Source: Chitinophagaceae bacterium (GTDB lineage Bacteria > Bacteroidota > Bacteroidia > Chitinophagales > Chitinophagaceae). From it: a stretch of DNA of 64,000 bases. The translations under genes and the position numbers were made by a program. Each line of letters starts with the position of its first letter. The stretch's first letter is position 1. Where the stretch lies: contig JAGXRG010000048.1 in assembly GCA_018335935.1 (NCBI GenBank), positions 19,524 through 83,523 of the forward strand, given 5' to 3'. The notes under the pieces are model-generated. The model ran no database searches and had not been told where the DNA came from. It saw only the letters and a program-made list of their open reading frames with translations. Shown piece by piece: positions 19,868-28,568 of the stretch.

Positions 19868-19890
19868 GCGGAGAGAGAGGGTCTTGAACC
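19868..19890. other. Island attachment site, left copy
   Basis: The 14 bases gcggagagagaggg are identical to 56472-56485, the 3' end of tRNA-Ser with one flanking base. The next nine bases match the T-arm with three mismatches (tcttgaacc against attcgaacc). No other part of a tRNA follows. Identity stops on the host side exactly where the host terminator begins, and changes on the island side after base 14. This is the pattern left by recombinase crossover within the shared 14 bp. Confidence 0.82.
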
Positions 19891-19930
19891 TTCCTCTCAA
19901 ATCGTTTAGTAATAAGGGTTTCAAACTTTC

Positions 19931-19958
19931 AATCCTTGCAGGTCTCGGAAAAGTCTCG
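19931..19958 (+). other. Candidate integrase arm sites, left end
   Basis: AATCCTTGCA (19931-19940), GGTCTCG (19941-19947) and AGTCTCG (19952-19958) all recur near the right island end: AATCCTTGCA as its complement at 56438-56447, GGTCTCG as its complement at 56327-56333, AGTCTCG at 56353-56359. Short repeats at both ends are typical of tyrosine-recombinase arm sites, but their length allows chance. Confidence 0.35.
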
Positions 19959-20042
19959 CTTCAAACATCTGTGGCACTCTCACATTTCCTTTACTGCTCT
20001 AATGCTAAGATACGCATTTTAAGGGCTTTTAAGCCCCTCAAA

Positions 20043-20234
20043 TTATGCTCTTAGCTTTTCCTTTACGGACTGCACAGATAAGCCTGTATACTGGCAAAAC
20101 TCCTCAATAGATACTAACTGATGAGGCTCTTTTGAGTAATGAGATTTAATCTTTTTGATTACCTCTCTACCCCACCTTTCACTTTTGCCGGTTACAATCT
20201 GCACATCCTTTGGATAAATACAAACTCGTTCCAT
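20043..20234 (-). CDS. Small helix-turn-helix protein, possible excisionase-like regulator
   Basis: 63 residues. The C-terminal half (LVSIEEFCQYTGLSVQSVKEKL) is a MerR/excisionase-type winged-helix recognition segment; the N-terminal half (IYPKDVQIVTGKSERWGREV) looks like another DNA-reading helix pair. Similar small proteins are frequent in Bacteroidota mobile elements. Its position as the first gene inside the left attachment site supports a role in excision or element control, which is inference. No integrase partner is left intact. Confidence 0.7.
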   Translation of the reverse strand: MERVCIYPKDVQIVTGKSERWGREVIKKIKSHYSKEPHQLVSIEEFCQYTGLSVQSVKEKLRA

Positions 20235-20459
20235 TTCAATTAACTGTTTAATACTCTATCCATACTTTATCTATGCTTTAAGTACGGAGTAAAGACACTA
20301 CAAATTTACTTCTTTTATATTATGGAAATAACAACACTTGATGGAATAATATGCACATAACGGCAGGAACGGAAGCGGCTATTTCATAACGGTATAAACA
20401 CAAAGTATTTTTGGGTATCAAATGCTATAACAATTTTATTAACCCATAATTTTTAAGAA

Positions 20460-21215
20460 ATGGCAAAGCAAAAAGGAATTATTAAACTGGATGGTACAAT
20501 CGGCGATATTACCTTCTACAAATCTCAGGACGGTTATTTAGCCAGGGAGAAAGGCGGCATACCTGCCGACCGTATCGCCAATGATCCGGCGTTTCAAAGG
20601 ACCCGTGAAAACGGTGCTGAATTTGGAAGGGCTGGTAAAGCCGGTAAACTTTTACGTAATGCAATCCGTGCAATGTTGCAAAACGCTTCTGACAGCAGGA
20701 TGGTTAGCCGACTCACGCAAAAAATGGTTGAAGTTGTCCAGGCAGATGCAACAAATCCCCGTGGTCAGAGAAATGTTATTGACGGCGAAGCTGAATTGCT
20801 TCAGGGTTTTGAGTTCAATATTGCTGGAAAGCTGGGAACTACTTTGTATGCTCCTTACACTTCCACTATTGACCGGGTAGCCGGAACATTGGAAGCAAGT
20901 ATTCCATCATTTGTTCCGCTGAACATGATTTCAGCTCCGGGAGGAACCACTCATTTCAAAATTGTTTCTGCCGGTGCAGAGATTGATTTTGAAAATGAAA
21001 CTTTTGTAATGCAATCCAGCGAAACTGCGATTCTGGCCTGGGATACTACTGCAACTGCTGTTTTAACTCTGACTAACACAGTTACCGCAAACAGCACTAA
21101 GCCCTTATTTCTGGCACTTGGTATCGAGTTCTACCAGCAAGTCAATGGTCAGATGTACCCGCTTAAAAACGGCGCTTATAATGCTTTATCATTGGTTAAA
21201 GTAAGTGGTTCATAA
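20460..21215 (+). CDS. Conserved hypothetical protein of Bacteroidota mobile elements
   Basis: 251 residues without signal peptide or membrane helix. The N-terminus (GIIKLDGTIGDITFYKSQDG, then AREKGG) is a recognisable signature of a family I have seen in Bacteroidota accessory regions, but I know no function for it. The central part is rich in Arg/Gln helices, and the C-terminal ~120 residues are beta-rich and Thr-rich (AVLTLTNTVTANSTKPL), which could suit a structural or phage-like protein. An AT-rich promoter region of 225 bases precedes it and a good hairpin terminator follows 31 bases after the stop, so it is a single-gene unit. Base composition is richer in GC than the flanking host genes. 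Confidence 0.75.
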   Translation: MAKQKGIIKLDGTIGDITFYKSQDGYLAREKGGIPADRIANDPAFQRTRENGAEFGRAGKAGKLLRNAIRAMLQNASDSRMVSRLTQKMVEVVQADATNPRGQRNVIDGEAELLQGFEFNIAGKLGTTLYAPYTSTIDRVAGTLEASIPSFVPLNMISAPGGTTHFKIVSAGAEIDFENETFVMQSSETAILAWDTTATAVLTLTNTVTANSTKPLFLALGIEFYQQVNGQMYPLKNGAYNALSLVKVSGS

Positions 21216-21246
21216 GACTTTCAAATAGTTCATTCTTTCAGTCCGA

Positions 21247-21280
21247 AAGCCCTGCCATTCCTGGCGGGGCTTATTTATGT
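21247..21280 (+). terminator. Rho-independent terminator after the hypothetical gene
   Basis: Stem AAGCCCTGCC against GGCGGGGCTT (21247-21256, 21263-21272; one G-T pair), 6-base loop, followed by ATTTATG. It lies 31 bases after the stop of the gene at 20460. Confidence 0.75.
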
Positions 21281-21771
21281 CAGCAAAGCCCTAAAAGGGC
21301 AATGCTGAAAGCCAACGGCGGCCGGATGGTGAACAATGAAGATACCAACCGGAAGCACCCAAAGGAAAAACCCGGGAGCCAGAATAGCGATAACAAATGA
21401 AACGCCTGCCCAAGTGCCTGCTGAAAGCAAAGGAAGGAACAACAGGAACAGGCTGAAAAAGGGACCGGCTGAATGGACAAACTGCCAAACGGCGACTGGT
21501 GATGATACGAAGCTGCTTTTGCATAACTGTGATTTTTATAAGCATCTCACCAGCGAAGGCAAACAAAAAATCAAAAGGAAACGGAATAAAAGATGGCTCT
21601 GTGTGCCGGGTCTGTGTTTATGCCGTAGTCTTTTAGTTTTTTGCGTCAGATCAGTGCGTCGGGTTGCCGTAGCTATTTTTGCTGTATAAAAAACACATAG
21701 GCAAAAGTCAGATAGCTTCATCAGGTCGTGGAAGATTGAAAAAAAAGCGGCCGTAATTGACCGATTAATAT
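21281..21771. other. Island segment without a convincing gene
   Basis: Open frames here (up to 117 codons on plus) are rich in Arg, Lys and Cys and do not resemble proteins. It contains the first copy of a ~52-base repeat and nothing else I can name. Confidence 0.5.
21577..21629 (+). repeat. 52-base imperfect direct repeat, copy 1
   Basis: Starts GGAAACGGAATAAAAGATGG and ends CTGTGTTTATGCCGTAGT. About 85% identical by eye to 22202-22253, on the same strand. The copies flank the DUF6876-like gene. Confidence 0.65.
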
Positions 21772-22122
21772 TTAGTACTCACTTGGTAGCATCAGGCAAC
21801 CATCAACCAGCCATACCGTTGCAAGATCATAAGGAAAATCACTGAACGGAATTTCCTGACTTGTCACTTTGTTGTGGTTTCCATCGGTGGCAAGAATAGA
21901 AAACTCATTCTGCTTAACCCGTTTTAAATCCCACACCTGGAAGCGTTCAAGGTTTATTTCTTTATGACATTGATGGCTTATGATTAAATCAATCAGCCAG
22001 TATGCACTGCATCCCTCAGCCAATTCTTTCACACCATCAGTGTAAAGAATCAGTGAAGGTTTGTAGCAATAAAAATTTTCTGAATCATTGTGAGAACCGA
22101 AGAAGTGATTTGCATTTTTCAT
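21772..22122 (-). CDS. DUF6876-like family protein
   Basis: 116 residues. The LYTDGVKELAEGCSAYWLID segment, the FQVWDLKRV strand and the C-terminal WLVDGCLMLPSEY fit a small Bacteroidota family that I believe is DUF6876; its function is unknown. No signal peptide or membrane helix. Such genes occur in plasmids and integrative elements, which suits this island. The two copies of a 52-base repeat stand on either side, so the gene may have moved as a unit with them. Confidence 0.7.
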   Translation of the reverse strand: MKNANHFFGSHNDSENFYCYKPSLILYTDGVKELAEGCSAYWLIDLIISHQCHKEINLERFQVWDLKRVKQNEFSILATDGNHNKVTSQEIPFSDFPYDLATVWLVDGCLMLPSEY

Positions 22123-22201
22123 TGTAATAAAATTTATTTTAAAAGAAAAAAGGAAAAAAAGAAAGCAATCACATCAGGCGGCGTGGCTAAAAAAACAAGG
22201 A

Positions 22202-22253
22202 GGAACGGAATAAATGATGGCTTTGTGCGATGGGGCTGTGTTTATGCCGTAGT
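22202..22253 (+). repeat. 52-base imperfect direct repeat, copy 2
   Basis: Starts GGAACGGAATAAATGATGG and ends CTGTGTTTATGCCGTAGT. Partner of 21577-21629. Confidence 0.65.
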
Positions 22254-22602
22254 TCCTTGTTTTTTTTAAAGCGTAGGACTGTGCCAGCCGACTAACTTGC
22301 TGTACTTTTTTTTGAGTTAGTTTTAAGATTTCTTTTCTTTCAAACAGATGCTAATTGTGGAAACGTTTTCCTGTGCGTAGGCAAAAGGTAATAGCGCCTG
22401 CGGCAAAAAAGAAGCATAGCCGTGTGGCACACTTGTCCACACTGTAGCGTGGGTGGCGAGCCGCCATAAGGCACGGGAGGAAGGAACGACCGGACGTGCC
22501 TGCGAGCACCCATGAGGGGGCAGCAGTAAAGTGACAGCCCCTTTTCGAGCCAATGTAAAGAAGCCCGGCTAAGGGGCTGGCAACGATGCTGCCTACTTAG
22601 GA

Positions 22603-22642
22603 ATCCCGTGCCGTAGATTAAGCGAAGCATACGGCACGGGAT
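22603..22642. repeat. Perfect 13-bp inverted repeat
   Basis: ATCCCGTGCCGTA (22603-22615) and its exact complement (22630-22642) around a 14-base loop. GC-rich, with no T run on either side, so not an ordinary terminator. Confidence 0.8.
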
Positions 22643-23059
22643 GAACTAAGCAAGAGAACCTTAGCGATGCTTTGCAAAATGGAGGTACGACATGAGCAAT
22701 TAGCAGTCGCAAGGTGAACGCAGCCGAAATGGGTACGCAAGGCGAGCAAATTATGGGCAGCGGGTGGACTGAACGCTACTGAAGTGAATGAATGACGAAG
22801 TGAAGCGGAATGGAACCCGGTAAGTATTGTAGGGCTGGCTTGCGAAAAGGCTGGAGCATTCCCATTGTGTTTTGCCTATTGCCTGGCTATGGGATGCCCA
22901 GCCTTGCAGCAAATATAAAGCTGCGAACGAGGTGTAATGAGGCGTAACGCAGGAAGAAATGAACGAAGTGGCGTGAAGGACACAGTAGCTGCCGTGAGGA
23001 ATGAGGAGGAACTGCAAGCAGCATGACAAACTGCGTAGCGAAGCGGAGCACCCGAAGGG

Positions 23060-23118
23060 CATCCCGCTTTTACAAATACCTTTAAGATTATAAACTGATA
23101 ATTTGTAATAGCGGGATG
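23060..23118. repeat. 18-base inverted repeat, one mismatch
   Basis: CATCCCGCTTTTACAAAT (23060-23077) pairs with 23101-23118 except at one position, around a 23-base AT-rich loop. It closes the structured segment on its right side. Confidence 0.8.
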
Positions 23119-23231
23119 GTTTGGCGCATCTACTTGCTGACGACGAATGACGAACACCTAATTACCTTGCAGGGTGGGCTTCGTGGATTAAAAATTGAAA
23201 CGGGTAAAAATTTATAAAAAGTTTAAAGAAG

Positions 23232-23432
23232 TCATAAGTGCAATCTTTGTATTCTCACCGCATTCAGAATAGCCAACAAAGCCACACCTACATCAGCAAT
23301 TACCGCTTCCCATAAAGTAGCTATACCGCCAGCACCTAAAATCAGAACAAATACTTTAACAGCCATAGAAAGAATAATATTATGCCAAACAATCTTTCTT
23401 TTGATTTTACCAATTTTGATGACTGAAACCAT
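23232..23432 (-). pseudogene. C-terminal remnant of a heavy-metal P-type ATPase
   Basis: 66 codons. The last ~50 (IVWHNIILSMAVKVFVLILG and on to ILNAVRIQRLHL) match the last 50 residues of the complete ATPase at 25066-27060 at roughly 75-80% by eye. They cover the final two membrane helices. The ~600 residues before them, with the CPC, DKTGT and GDGIND motifs, are absent. It lies 18 bases after the DUF2279 gene. The divergence shows it came from a second, related ATPase and not from a recent copy of the neighbour. A transport function is excluded; translation of a small membrane peptide cannot be. Confidence 0.85.
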
Positions 23433-23449
23433 GCTATAAATATTTAGCT

Positions 23450-24439
23450 TCAGAAATAAAATAAATGTGTTTTAAGTCTTCCGTTGCTATATTCTACAGC
23501 AGGAAAAGGAATCTTAATAACATTTAGCGTATTCAACAGGGATTTTACAAACTTGCTACGGGTATTAATTTTTGACAAATCAATGTCCGGAGAAAAGTAT
23601 AATTGCCGATACCGCTTAGTATCCGATGCGTCAAAAATCAGAAGCCCGTTATCGTCATATTTTTTATTATTAAAACCTCCTAACATACCCTCTGCTCCAT
23701 AGCCAATAGCAATATTTAGCCATTGGGGCAATTTAGATTTAGGAAAAAATGACTGCAAATTTAAGCTTAGCCAATATGTCTGGGCATTATAGTCTTTCAA
23801 AAGATTTGATGAAAAAGATTTACCAAACAATTCATCTGCCCTTGCTTTCATTTGCCCAGGATATTGTTTGTTGTGTGTTGTAAACTTAATGCGAATTGCC
23901 TGATTATTGAAGGCGGCTTGTTGTATTGCAAATAGAGAAATGCCAAAAATATTTGCACCCATATCTGACCAACTCCAGCCCCAGCCTGCTGACCGCCCGT
24001 CGAGATATTCAATTGTGGTTAAATAGCCGAGACCAGTAAGACCGCCCAAAAGAATTGCATTATTTCTTTTTACCCCTGCCCATCGCCACATTTTGTAAAT
24101 TAGAAAAGAGGAATTGTATGCAGTCCAGGCATGTCCCATTTTGTCCATCTGAAGCCATTCCGCTGCATCATTAAAAGTATGAAAGGGCACTTTATCATAC
24201 TGTTTATACCATGAATTATTCAGTGAAATAAATGTACTCCCGAGGCCGACTACTGACACTGTACCTGTCAAAAACTTTCGCTTCAGATAGGTTTTGAGCA
24301 GACTGTTTTTATCAGCATCTACAGAATCAGCAGGCATAATAGAAACAGTTGTATCTGCATACTGTTGTGAAAAACACATTGCTGCCTGTAAATTACAAAG
24401 CACATTAACTATTAATAACATTTTAAGACTGGTTCTCAT
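23450..24439 (-). CDS. DUF2279-family exported protein
   Basis: 329 residues with a signal peptide ending near MCFSQQ. The conserved core has FNDAAEWLQMDKMGHAWTAY, then YLTTIEYLDGRSAGWGWSWS and DMGANIFG, as in DUF2279 (YfiM-like) proteins: His, Asp and Trp residues on short membrane-associated helices. The C-terminus ends in strands and a final Phe (KTHLFYF), hinting at outer-membrane contact. It sits between the HD protein and the ATPase remnant, in the same direction as the Zn/Cd ATPase. Function unknown. Confidence 0.8.
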   Translation of the reverse strand: MRTSLKMLLIVNVLCNLQAAMCFSQQYADTTVSIMPADSVDADKNSLLKTYLKRKFLTGTVSVVGLGSTFISLNNSWYKQYDKVPFHTFNDAAEWLQMDKMGHAWTAYNSSFLIYKMWRWAGVKRNNAILLGGLTGLGYLTTIEYLDGRSAGWGWSWSDMGANIFGISLFAIQQAAFNNQAIRIKFTTHNKQYPGQMKARADELFGKSFSSNLLKDYNAQTYWLSLNLQSFFPKSKLPQWLNIAIGYGAEGMLGGFNNKKYDDNGLLIFDASDTKRYRQLYFSPDIDLSKINTRSKFVKSLLNTLNVIKIPFPAVEYSNGRLKTHLFYF

Positions 24440-24455
24440 CTGCTATATTACTTAA

Positions 24456-25061
24456 TTAAGGCCCCTTAATTCTTGCATGAACCAATTGAATATTGATATT
24501 TTTTCCATCTATCAATCGCCTCTGGCAATAACTTGTATAATATTTATGCTGAAGCAGAAACTGCAAGGTCTGTTTATGCCATTCAGCATCTTTTATATTT
24601 CCGATTGGGTCAAATTCTTTTCTTACTGAAACATCAGATAGTAAAAATTCGCCTGTACCTAAGTGGTAGGTATCTGCGTCACAAAGAATTTCTTCCAGTA
24701 AATTACCAGGACAGGAGGGTAATTTTGTACTCATAATACATCCTGCAATTTTATCTAAGGTTTCTTCTTCAACATTTGAGCATGACAAAAACAGCTTCAT
24801 AACAGCAATACTCTTCTTTTCATGCTCGTTCATTCCGGTGATAAGATGTCCGACATCATGAAACCATGCGGCTACTGTTACAATCATTTTGTCAGCCGAA
24901 GAAAGCTGACAGTACTGGCTTATTTCTCCTGCATATTTAACTACAGAGCGGGTATGATCAATGTTATGATAATACAAGTTTGGATTAGGATAATCCTGAA
25001 ACAATTTTTCTACGTATTCCGAAACCTGTTTAACTATAGCATCCATTGTATTATATTTCAA
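24456..25061 (-). CDS. HD-domain phosphohydrolase-like protein
   Basis: 201 residues. Metal-binding HD motifs are visible: YYHNIDHTRSVV (first His), AAWFHDVGHL (HD pair), NEHEKKS and LCDADTYHLG (final Asp). This is the set of a predicted metal-dependent HD hydrolase. Length and motifs suit the HD families acting on small phosphorylated compounds, but the substrate cannot be read. It starts four bases after the ATPase stop, so the two are co-transcribed. Confidence 0.85.
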   Translation of the reverse strand: MKYNTMDAIVKQVSEYVEKLFQDYPNPNLYYHNIDHTRSVVKYAGEISQYCQLSSADKMIVTVAAWFHDVGHLITGMNEHEKKSIAVMKLFLSCSNVEEETLDKIAGCIMSTKLPSCPGNLLEEILCDADTYHLGTGEFLLSDVSVRKEFDPIGNIKDAEWHKQTLQFLLQHKYYTSYCQRRLIDGKNINIQLVHARIKGP

Positions 25062-25065
25062 TGTC

Positions 25066-27060
25066 CTAAAATTTCATTCGTTGTATCCTAACCGCATTTA
25101 AAATTGCCAACATAGCAACACCTACATCGGCAAAAACAGCTTCCCACATTGTTGCTAAACCACCTGCCCCTAAAATCAGTACAATCACTTTTACGCCGAA
25201 TGCCAGCCCTATATTCTGCCAGACTATTTTGTTTGTCGCTTTCCCAATACTAATGGCTTTTGCAATCTTTGAAGGTTGGTCTGTTTGTATTATCACATCG
25301 GCTGTTTCAATGGCTGCATCACTTCCTAAACCACCCATTGCAATCCCTACGTCACTTAAAGCCAGCACCGGTGCATCATTAATTCCGTCTCCCACAAAGG
25401 CTACTACATTCAGTTTATCTTGTTTGATAGCCTCTACTTTTTGCACCTTATGTTCGGGCAAAAGGTCGCCGTAAGCTTTATCAATACCTAAATGCGCCGC
25501 TACCTTGTCTACAACGGCTTGCTTATCCCCGCTAAGCATTGTGGTTTTCACATTTAGTTTATGCAAGGCATCTATTGCCTGTTTACTATCTTCTTTTATT
25601 TCGTCTGCAATAGTAAGGTAGCCTGCCAGCTTTCTGTCAATTGCTACTATTACAATTGTGTCCACAATTTTTTTCAATCCGTCATTCACAGGCACTTTCA
25701 TCATATCCATCAACTTTATATTTCCAGCCAGTACCTCCTTACCGTTTACATCTCCTTTCAATCCATGGCCACTTATTTCTTCCAATGCATCAACGTTTAG
25801 TTTAATAAAGCTGTCTCCAGCATATTCAACAACTGCTTTTGCTACCGGGTGAGTTGACTTTGCCTCTAAAGCTGCGGCTAACGGCAACCATTCCTCTTTC
25901 GGAATATCATAACTTTCTACTTCCTGCACTTTGAAAACGGCTTTAGTAAGTGTACCGGTTTTGTCCATTACTACCTGGTTTATTTTTGTCATTAAATCCA
26001 GGTAATTGGAACCCTTAAATAAAATGCCGCTTCGTGAGGCTGCACCAATACCGCCAAAGTATCCCAATGGAATAGAAATTACTAATGCACATGGACAACT
26101 GATAACAAGAAAAATCAAAGCACGGTACAGCCATGTGTTGAAAACATAATTGTCAACAATAAAATAGGGTATTAAAGTAATGCCGATTGCAAGAAGCACA
26201 ACGATGGGAGTATATATTCTTGCAAACTTGCGGATGAATTGTTCTGTTTTGGCTTTTCTGCTTGTAGCATCTTGTACAAGGGTCAAAATTCTTGCAAGGG
26301 AAGAGTCATTGAACAGTTTTGTAACTTTTAGCTGCACCATTTTTTCCTGGTTAATCATTCCTGCCAGCACTGTTTCCCCTTTGGAAAATGTGGAAGGATT
26401 GCTTTCGCCGGTTAATGCTGAAGTATTAAATGAACTTCCTTCGCTTAACATTTCCCCATCCAGCGGAACTCTATCTCCAACTTTTATCTGTATAGTTTCG
26501 CCAACTTTTACATTTTCCGGGGGTAAATTGACGTAAATGCCATTTCTTAATACATCGGCGCTGTCTGGTCGTACATCGAGCAACGCTTTAATACTTCTCT
26601 TGGCACGGTTTACTGCCGCATCCTGGAACAGTTCCCCTACCGCATAAAAGAGCATTACTGCCACAGCTTCGGGGTACTCTCCAATATAAAAAGCGCCAAT
26701 AGTTGCAATACTCATTAAAAAAAACTCTGTGAATACATCACCTTTAATGGCCGTCTTTATCCCCTTTATTACTACAGGCAACCCTACTGGAACATAGGCA
26801 ATAATGTACCATACCAAACGTAGCCAACCTGGAAACCAGGAAGGGGATGGCTTTATCCAGTTATCAATAGCGATACCAATCATCAGCAAAACAAGACTGA
26901 CAATAGACGGTAACCAGGGCTTAATTCCTTTGGCATCCTTCTCACCAGAATTACCTTCCCCCTTTTCCATGGTAATTACTTTTGCTTCAGTAAGTTTTTC
27001 ATCCAAATCACAACAAGCTTCTTGCTCTGCAATTTTTGTGTCATCGTGTTTATGTGCCAT
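25066..27060 (-). CDS. Heavy-metal-exporting P1B-type ATPase, Zn/Cd/Pb group
   Basis: 664 residues. The N-terminus has a His/Cys-rich tail (MAHKHDDTKIAEQEACCDLD) but no ferredoxin-like HMA domain. After two or more membrane helices come LTGES of the actuator domain, the transport motif SCPCALVISIP, DKTGTLTK with the phosphorylated Asp, the HP motif (STHPVAKA) and GDGINDAPVLALSDVG. CPCALVIS and the C-terminal ADVGVAMLAILNAVR helix are like ZntA/CadA. It should expel Zn(II), Cd(II) or Pb(II) from the cytosol. First gene of a unit with the HD and DUF2279 genes. No MerR- or ArsR-type regulator is adjacent. Confidence 0.93.
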   Translation of the reverse strand: MAHKHDDTKIAEQEACCDLDEKLTEAKVITMEKGEGNSGEKDAKGIKPWLPSIVSLVLLMIGIAIDNWIKPSPSWFPGWLRLVWYIIAYVPVGLPVVIKGIKTAIKGDVFTEFFLMSIATIGAFYIGEYPEAVAVMLFYAVGELFQDAAVNRAKRSIKALLDVRPDSADVLRNGIYVNLPPENVKVGETIQIKVGDRVPLDGEMLSEGSSFNTSALTGESNPSTFSKGETVLAGMINQEKMVQLKVTKLFNDSSLARILTLVQDATSRKAKTEQFIRKFARIYTPIVVLLAIGITLIPYFIVDNYVFNTWLYRALIFLVISCPCALVISIPLGYFGGIGAASRSGILFKGSNYLDLMTKINQVVMDKTGTLTKAVFKVQEVESYDIPKEEWLPLAAALEAKSTHPVAKAVVEYAGDSFIKLNVDALEEISGHGLKGDVNGKEVLAGNIKLMDMMKVPVNDGLKKIVDTIVIVAIDRKLAGYLTIADEIKEDSKQAIDALHKLNVKTTMLSGDKQAVVDKVAAHLGIDKAYGDLLPEHKVQKVEAIKQDKLNVVAFVGDGINDAPVLALSDVGIAMGGLGSDAAIETADVIIQTDQPSKIAKAISIGKATNKIVWQNIGLAFGVKVIVLILGAGGLATMWEAVFADVGVAMLAILNAVRIQRMKF

Positions 27061-27138
27061 AATACTTTATTTAGTGTTTATTATATTTTACGATTCTGTT
27101 TACAATTACCTTATAATAGCTTTTCATTAAGGATGGTT

Positions 27139-27762
27139 TTAAGAAAGACGCATGAACAGGGATAAAATAAATTTTTGCACCGTATTAAAAGGAGTAATGT
27201 GTTTGTGCTCATTACTCCATATTTTTTTAAAAAAAGGTGCAAATACTTTAATTAGTCTTTCTTCATTGTATTGTTTTACAACGAGGCCACTGCATTGGGA
27301 AGGACCATTGGTGCTAAAAGTGCCTAACGAAAGAAAGCCGTGATCTTCAATTGCATTACAAGTAACTGAAATGTATTTCTCAATTTCGGCATCCTTTGTA
27401 AGAAAATGAAATGTGGCCCGGTCGTGCCAAAAATCATATCTTCCTTCTGGTTCAAACTGATTAATGTCACCTATTATCCAGTTAACGTTGTCAGCTTGGC
27501 TGCCAAGCCGAGATTTTACTTTTGAAATAGCTGTTTCCGAAATATCAAGTGCGGTAATATTTGTATAGCCGTTCTTTAATAAATGATCAACAAAATAGCT
27601 AGTGCCACAGCCTACGTCAATTATCGCAGCATTTTTTGGCAACAGCATTTTTTGAATTTGAACTAAGGATATGTATGGAATTTCCTCTGTCCAGCTCAAC
27701 TCAGCTGGTTGGTTATGCTGATAGATTTTTTCCCAATGCTCTTTATTATTCAGATGTTTCAT
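27139..27762 (-). CDS. Class I SAM-dependent methyltransferase
   Basis: 207 residues. Motif I is IIDVGCGTSYFVDHLL near residue 45, then ALDISETAI and WIIGDINQF. WHDRATFHFLT near residue 115 is like the TPMT/TehB-type branch, which handles small molecules including thiopurines and tellurite. In a metal-resistance island a metalloid substrate is plausible but unproven. It is 11 bases after the next methyltransferase gene, in the same direction, and so probably co-expressed with it. Confidence 0.85.
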   Translation of the reverse strand: MKHLNNKEHWEKIYQHNQPAELSWTEEIPYISLVQIQKMLLPKNAAIIDVGCGTSYFVDHLLKNGYTNITALDISETAISKVKSRLGSQADNVNWIIGDINQFEPEGRYDFWHDRATFHFLTKDAEIEKYISVTCNAIEDHGFLSLGTFSTNGPSQCSGLVVKQYNEERLIKVFAPFFKKIWSNEHKHITPFNTVQKFILSLFMRLS

Positions 27763-27773
27763 TTTGTAAGGTT

Positions 27774-28430
27774 TTAAGGCTTTTTTGATGATACAATTGA
27801 TATACTTCCCAATATGGTTGGAATACGTTGTAATTCTTTTACTGCAACAAAGCCGGCATCAATTATCATAGATGGAAGCAAGCCTTTTACATTTGAGTTG
27901 GTGGTTGAGAAACCATCTAATAATTGAACGATATAAAAAAGCCAACGGATGAATATACTGTTGGGTTTACCCCAATCAGCAATTACAAACTGGCCGCCCG
28001 GCTTCAATACTCTTAGGATTTCATGCAAAGTCTTCTGCTTATCCTCATCACTTAAATGGTGCAGCATAAGACTGGAAACCACTACATCGAAATAATCATC
28101 AGCGAATGGCAGTTTAAAAGAAAGCGCCTTATTAAGATCTATATTGAGTTTGGCTTCTTTGATTTTCTTATCTGCAATAGCCAATATTTTGTCATCACCA
28201 TCAATACCAGTTAGATATGCTGCCGGAAATACTTTCTGCAGCATGGTGGTAAGTGTTGCTGTGCCACAGCCTACATCCAATATCTTTTCGGGGTTTTGAT
28301 TAATTATAGAAACAATTAACAGTTTCTTCCATTCCTTTTCTCTAAGGAATTTGCTGATTAAAGAATCATAAAACCGGGTAAGCCAGTTATATTTTAGTGC
28401 CGGTATGTAATTTGATTTCTTTATTTTCAT
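27774..28430 (-). CDS. Class I SAM-dependent methyltransferase, UbiE-like
   Basis: 218 residues. Motif I is ILDVGCGTATLTTML near residue 50, then LTGIDGDDKIL, SSLMLHHLSDEDKQKTL and RVLKPGGQFVIADWG, the signature of UbiE/COQ5-like and small-molecule methyltransferases. The substrate is not predictable. First of two adjacent methyltransferase genes on the minus strand. The upstream 333 bases hold a hairpin that probably ends the mgtC-like unit. Confidence 0.87.
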   Translation of the reverse strand: MKIKKSNYIPALKYNWLTRFYDSLISKFLREKEWKKLLIVSIINQNPEKILDVGCGTATLTTMLQKVFPAAYLTGIDGDDKILAIADKKIKEAKLNIDLNKALSFKLPFADDYFDVVVSSLMLHHLSDEDKQKTLHEILRVLKPGGQFVIADWGKPNSIFIRWLFYIVQLLDGFSTTNSNVKGLLPSMIIDAGFVAVKELQRIPTILGSISIVSSKKP

Positions 28431-28568
28431 AACGATTACTTTAAATTATTTTCTGCCTTCCGCACTTACAATAGCTCATCCATTTTTATCATTGTTAGTA
28501 TCGCTTTATTTAGCTTCTGAAGTAACTTTCAACATTTTTTATACAAGTTTATGTTGCATAGAAAAGGC

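Larger units (their letters stand above)
19668..20042. other. Gene-free left boundary of the genomic island
   Basis: No coding sequence seen. It holds the upstream region of the LytTR regulator (to about 19820), a strong hairpin terminator, the tRNA-derived attachment core and, inside the island, short repeats shared with the other island end. Listed separately below. Confidence 0.7.
22330..23160 (+). other. GC-rich, purine-skewed structured segment without genes
   Basis: About 830 bases, clearly richer in G and C than anything nearby. The plus strand is strongly purine-biased, with recurrent GAAG, CGAAG and TGAAG tracts. Frames on the minus strand (93-103 codons) translate to Cys/Ser/Leu-rich sequence typical of spurious frames. 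It contains a perfect 13-bp inverted repeat (22603-22642) and an 18-base inverted repeat with one mismatch (23060-23118). A structured RNA, a transfer origin or a decayed element are all possible. I do not recognise it. Confidence 0.5.

Noticed and set aside
19868..19980. A second tRNA-Ser or tRNA pseudogene at the left island end
   Set aside because: Only the 3' 23 bases resemble a tRNA; no anticodon or D arm follows. Explained better as the attachment-site copy.
21336..21689. 117-codon plus-strand frame in the gap after the hypothetical gene
   Set aside because: Composition (Arg, Lys, Cys, no hydrophobic core) is not protein-like, and it overlaps a repeat whose other copy has no matching frame.
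22751..23157. Minus-strand frames of 93-103 codons in the structured segment
   Set aside because: Ser/Cys/Leu-rich translations that mirror the purine bias of the other strand; no motif, and the two frames overlap each other.
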